A stretch of 64,000 nt of DNA from Sphingomonas kaistensis (GTDB lineage Bacteria; Pseudomonadota; Alphaproteobacteria; Sphingomonadales; Sphingomonadaceae), in NCBI RefSeq assembly GCF_011927725.1, contig NZ_JAATJC010000001.1, forward strand, positions 1,557,001 through 1,621,000, given 5' to 3'. Below the pieces are notes generated by a model, which worked only from the letters and a program-made list of their open reading frames with translations, was not told the DNA's origin and did no database searches. The translations under genes and the position numbers were made by a program. This document shows, piece by piece, positions 63,777 through 64,000 of the stretch. How positions within the stretch are numbered: position 1 is the first letter of the stretch; each line of letters begins with the position of its first letter.

Positions 63777-64000
63777 GCTTCGCAAGTTGCGGCTCGGTTC
63801 ACTCCCACCTCGCTGCGCTTGATCTTACAGAAGACCGGCTTCTCATAAGTTCGTGAGCCCGCATATCGACAGAAGGTGCAGCATTTGATGGGGGCACCGG
63901 CGCTCAACGCCTTCATTGCTTCAAGGTGGTAACCAGAGCCTGCCGCCAAGTGTGGGGTGATGATCCCATGCTCCGCATTGCCGATGATATGCGAATGCAC
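63746..64000 (-). CDS. Partial hypothetical protein (edge of window)
   Basis: This minus-strand frame is open through the window edge; a GTG in the first codon could be a start but the gene may extend further. It has four cysteines in APIKCCTFCRYAG and CKIKRSEVG...ATCEAY, spaced like a metal-binding site. No family is recognised. It overlaps the 3' end of the NERD gene. Confidence 0.4.
   Translation of the reverse strand: MHSHIIGNAEHGIITPHLAAGSGYHLEAMKALSAGAPIKCCTFCRYAGSRTYEKPVFCKIKRSEVGVNRAATCEAYRPSGRTEF

Noticed and set aside
1..64000. CRISPR array, insertion sequence or rRNA/tRNA gene
   Set aside because: No regularly spaced repeats, transposase motifs or RNA gene structure were seen on reading both strands.

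Overview
The window is high-GC DNA whose neighbours fit an alphaproteobacterium. A Ros/MucR-type regulator at 58.2 kb is a family almost confined to that class, and GTG/TTG starts and GTGA/ATGA gene overlaps are frequent. No rRNA, tRNA, CRISPR array or intact transposase was seen. Apart from the two ends, nearly every large gene belongs to a family tied to anti-phage defence or nucleic-acid degradation, so the window reads as one dense defence island. A MobA/MobL-like protein near the left edge hints at a mobile-element context.

Layout. 0-1.5 kb: a partial hypothetical gene, a small HUH-relaxase-like protein, then a gene-free stretch holding a perfect 27-bp dyad and an 11-G tract. 1.5-15.4 kb: a complete type-1-like BREX operon, brxE-brxA-brxB-brxC-pglX-pglZ-brxL, with mostly overlapping genes. 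Its BrxL carries an MIT_C-like (phospholipase-D-fold) C-terminus where the Lon protease domain normally sits. 15.5-18 kb: a divergent GIY-YIG protein and a pair of overlapping membrane/coiled-coil genes. 18-25.9 kb: a compact six-gene run on the + strand (TM0106-type nuclease-helicase, small B3-like protein, HD alarmone-hydrolase-like protein, PD-(D/E)XK protein, MBL-fold hydrolase, second PD-(D/E)XK protein) that I regard as a candidate undescribed system. 25.9-27.5 kb: three unknown minus-strand genes behind two tandem palindromic operators. 27.7-32.6 kb: a zincin related to ArdC/ImmA, an ARPP-1 protein, a WYL regulator and a phosphatase-ADP-ribosylglycohydrolase fusion. 32.7-37.2 kb: McrBC type IV restriction, with a PUA/EVE-like insertion in McrB. 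37.4-45.1 kb: one giant protein combining a cold-shock-like domain, a DEDDh exonuclease, a RecQ-like helicase and a UvrD-like helicase. 45.1-55.7 kb (minus): HEPN protein, SNF2/RapA-like helicase and a 2396-aa double-GHKL sacsin-like ATPase, in an operon-like order. 56.3-64 kb: T5orf172 GIY-YIG protein, secreted thermonuclease, MucR-like regulator, several small unknowns, an EEP-family phosphoesterase, a NERD protein and a partial gene, with at least three copies of a dispersed intergenic repeat.

How the parts may work together. BREX would mark host DNA with PglX and block unmarked phage. McrBC would cut modified phage DNA, so the two have opposite specificities. The nuclease-helicase, giant helicase and sacsin/helicase/HEPN units look like independent DNA-processing or abortive modules. 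The ARPP-1/ARG/phosphatase genes suggest ADP-ribose or NAD-derivative chemistry. One WYL regulator and two sets of palindromic sites are the visible control points. All functional assignments come from motif recognition by eye; no database search was run.
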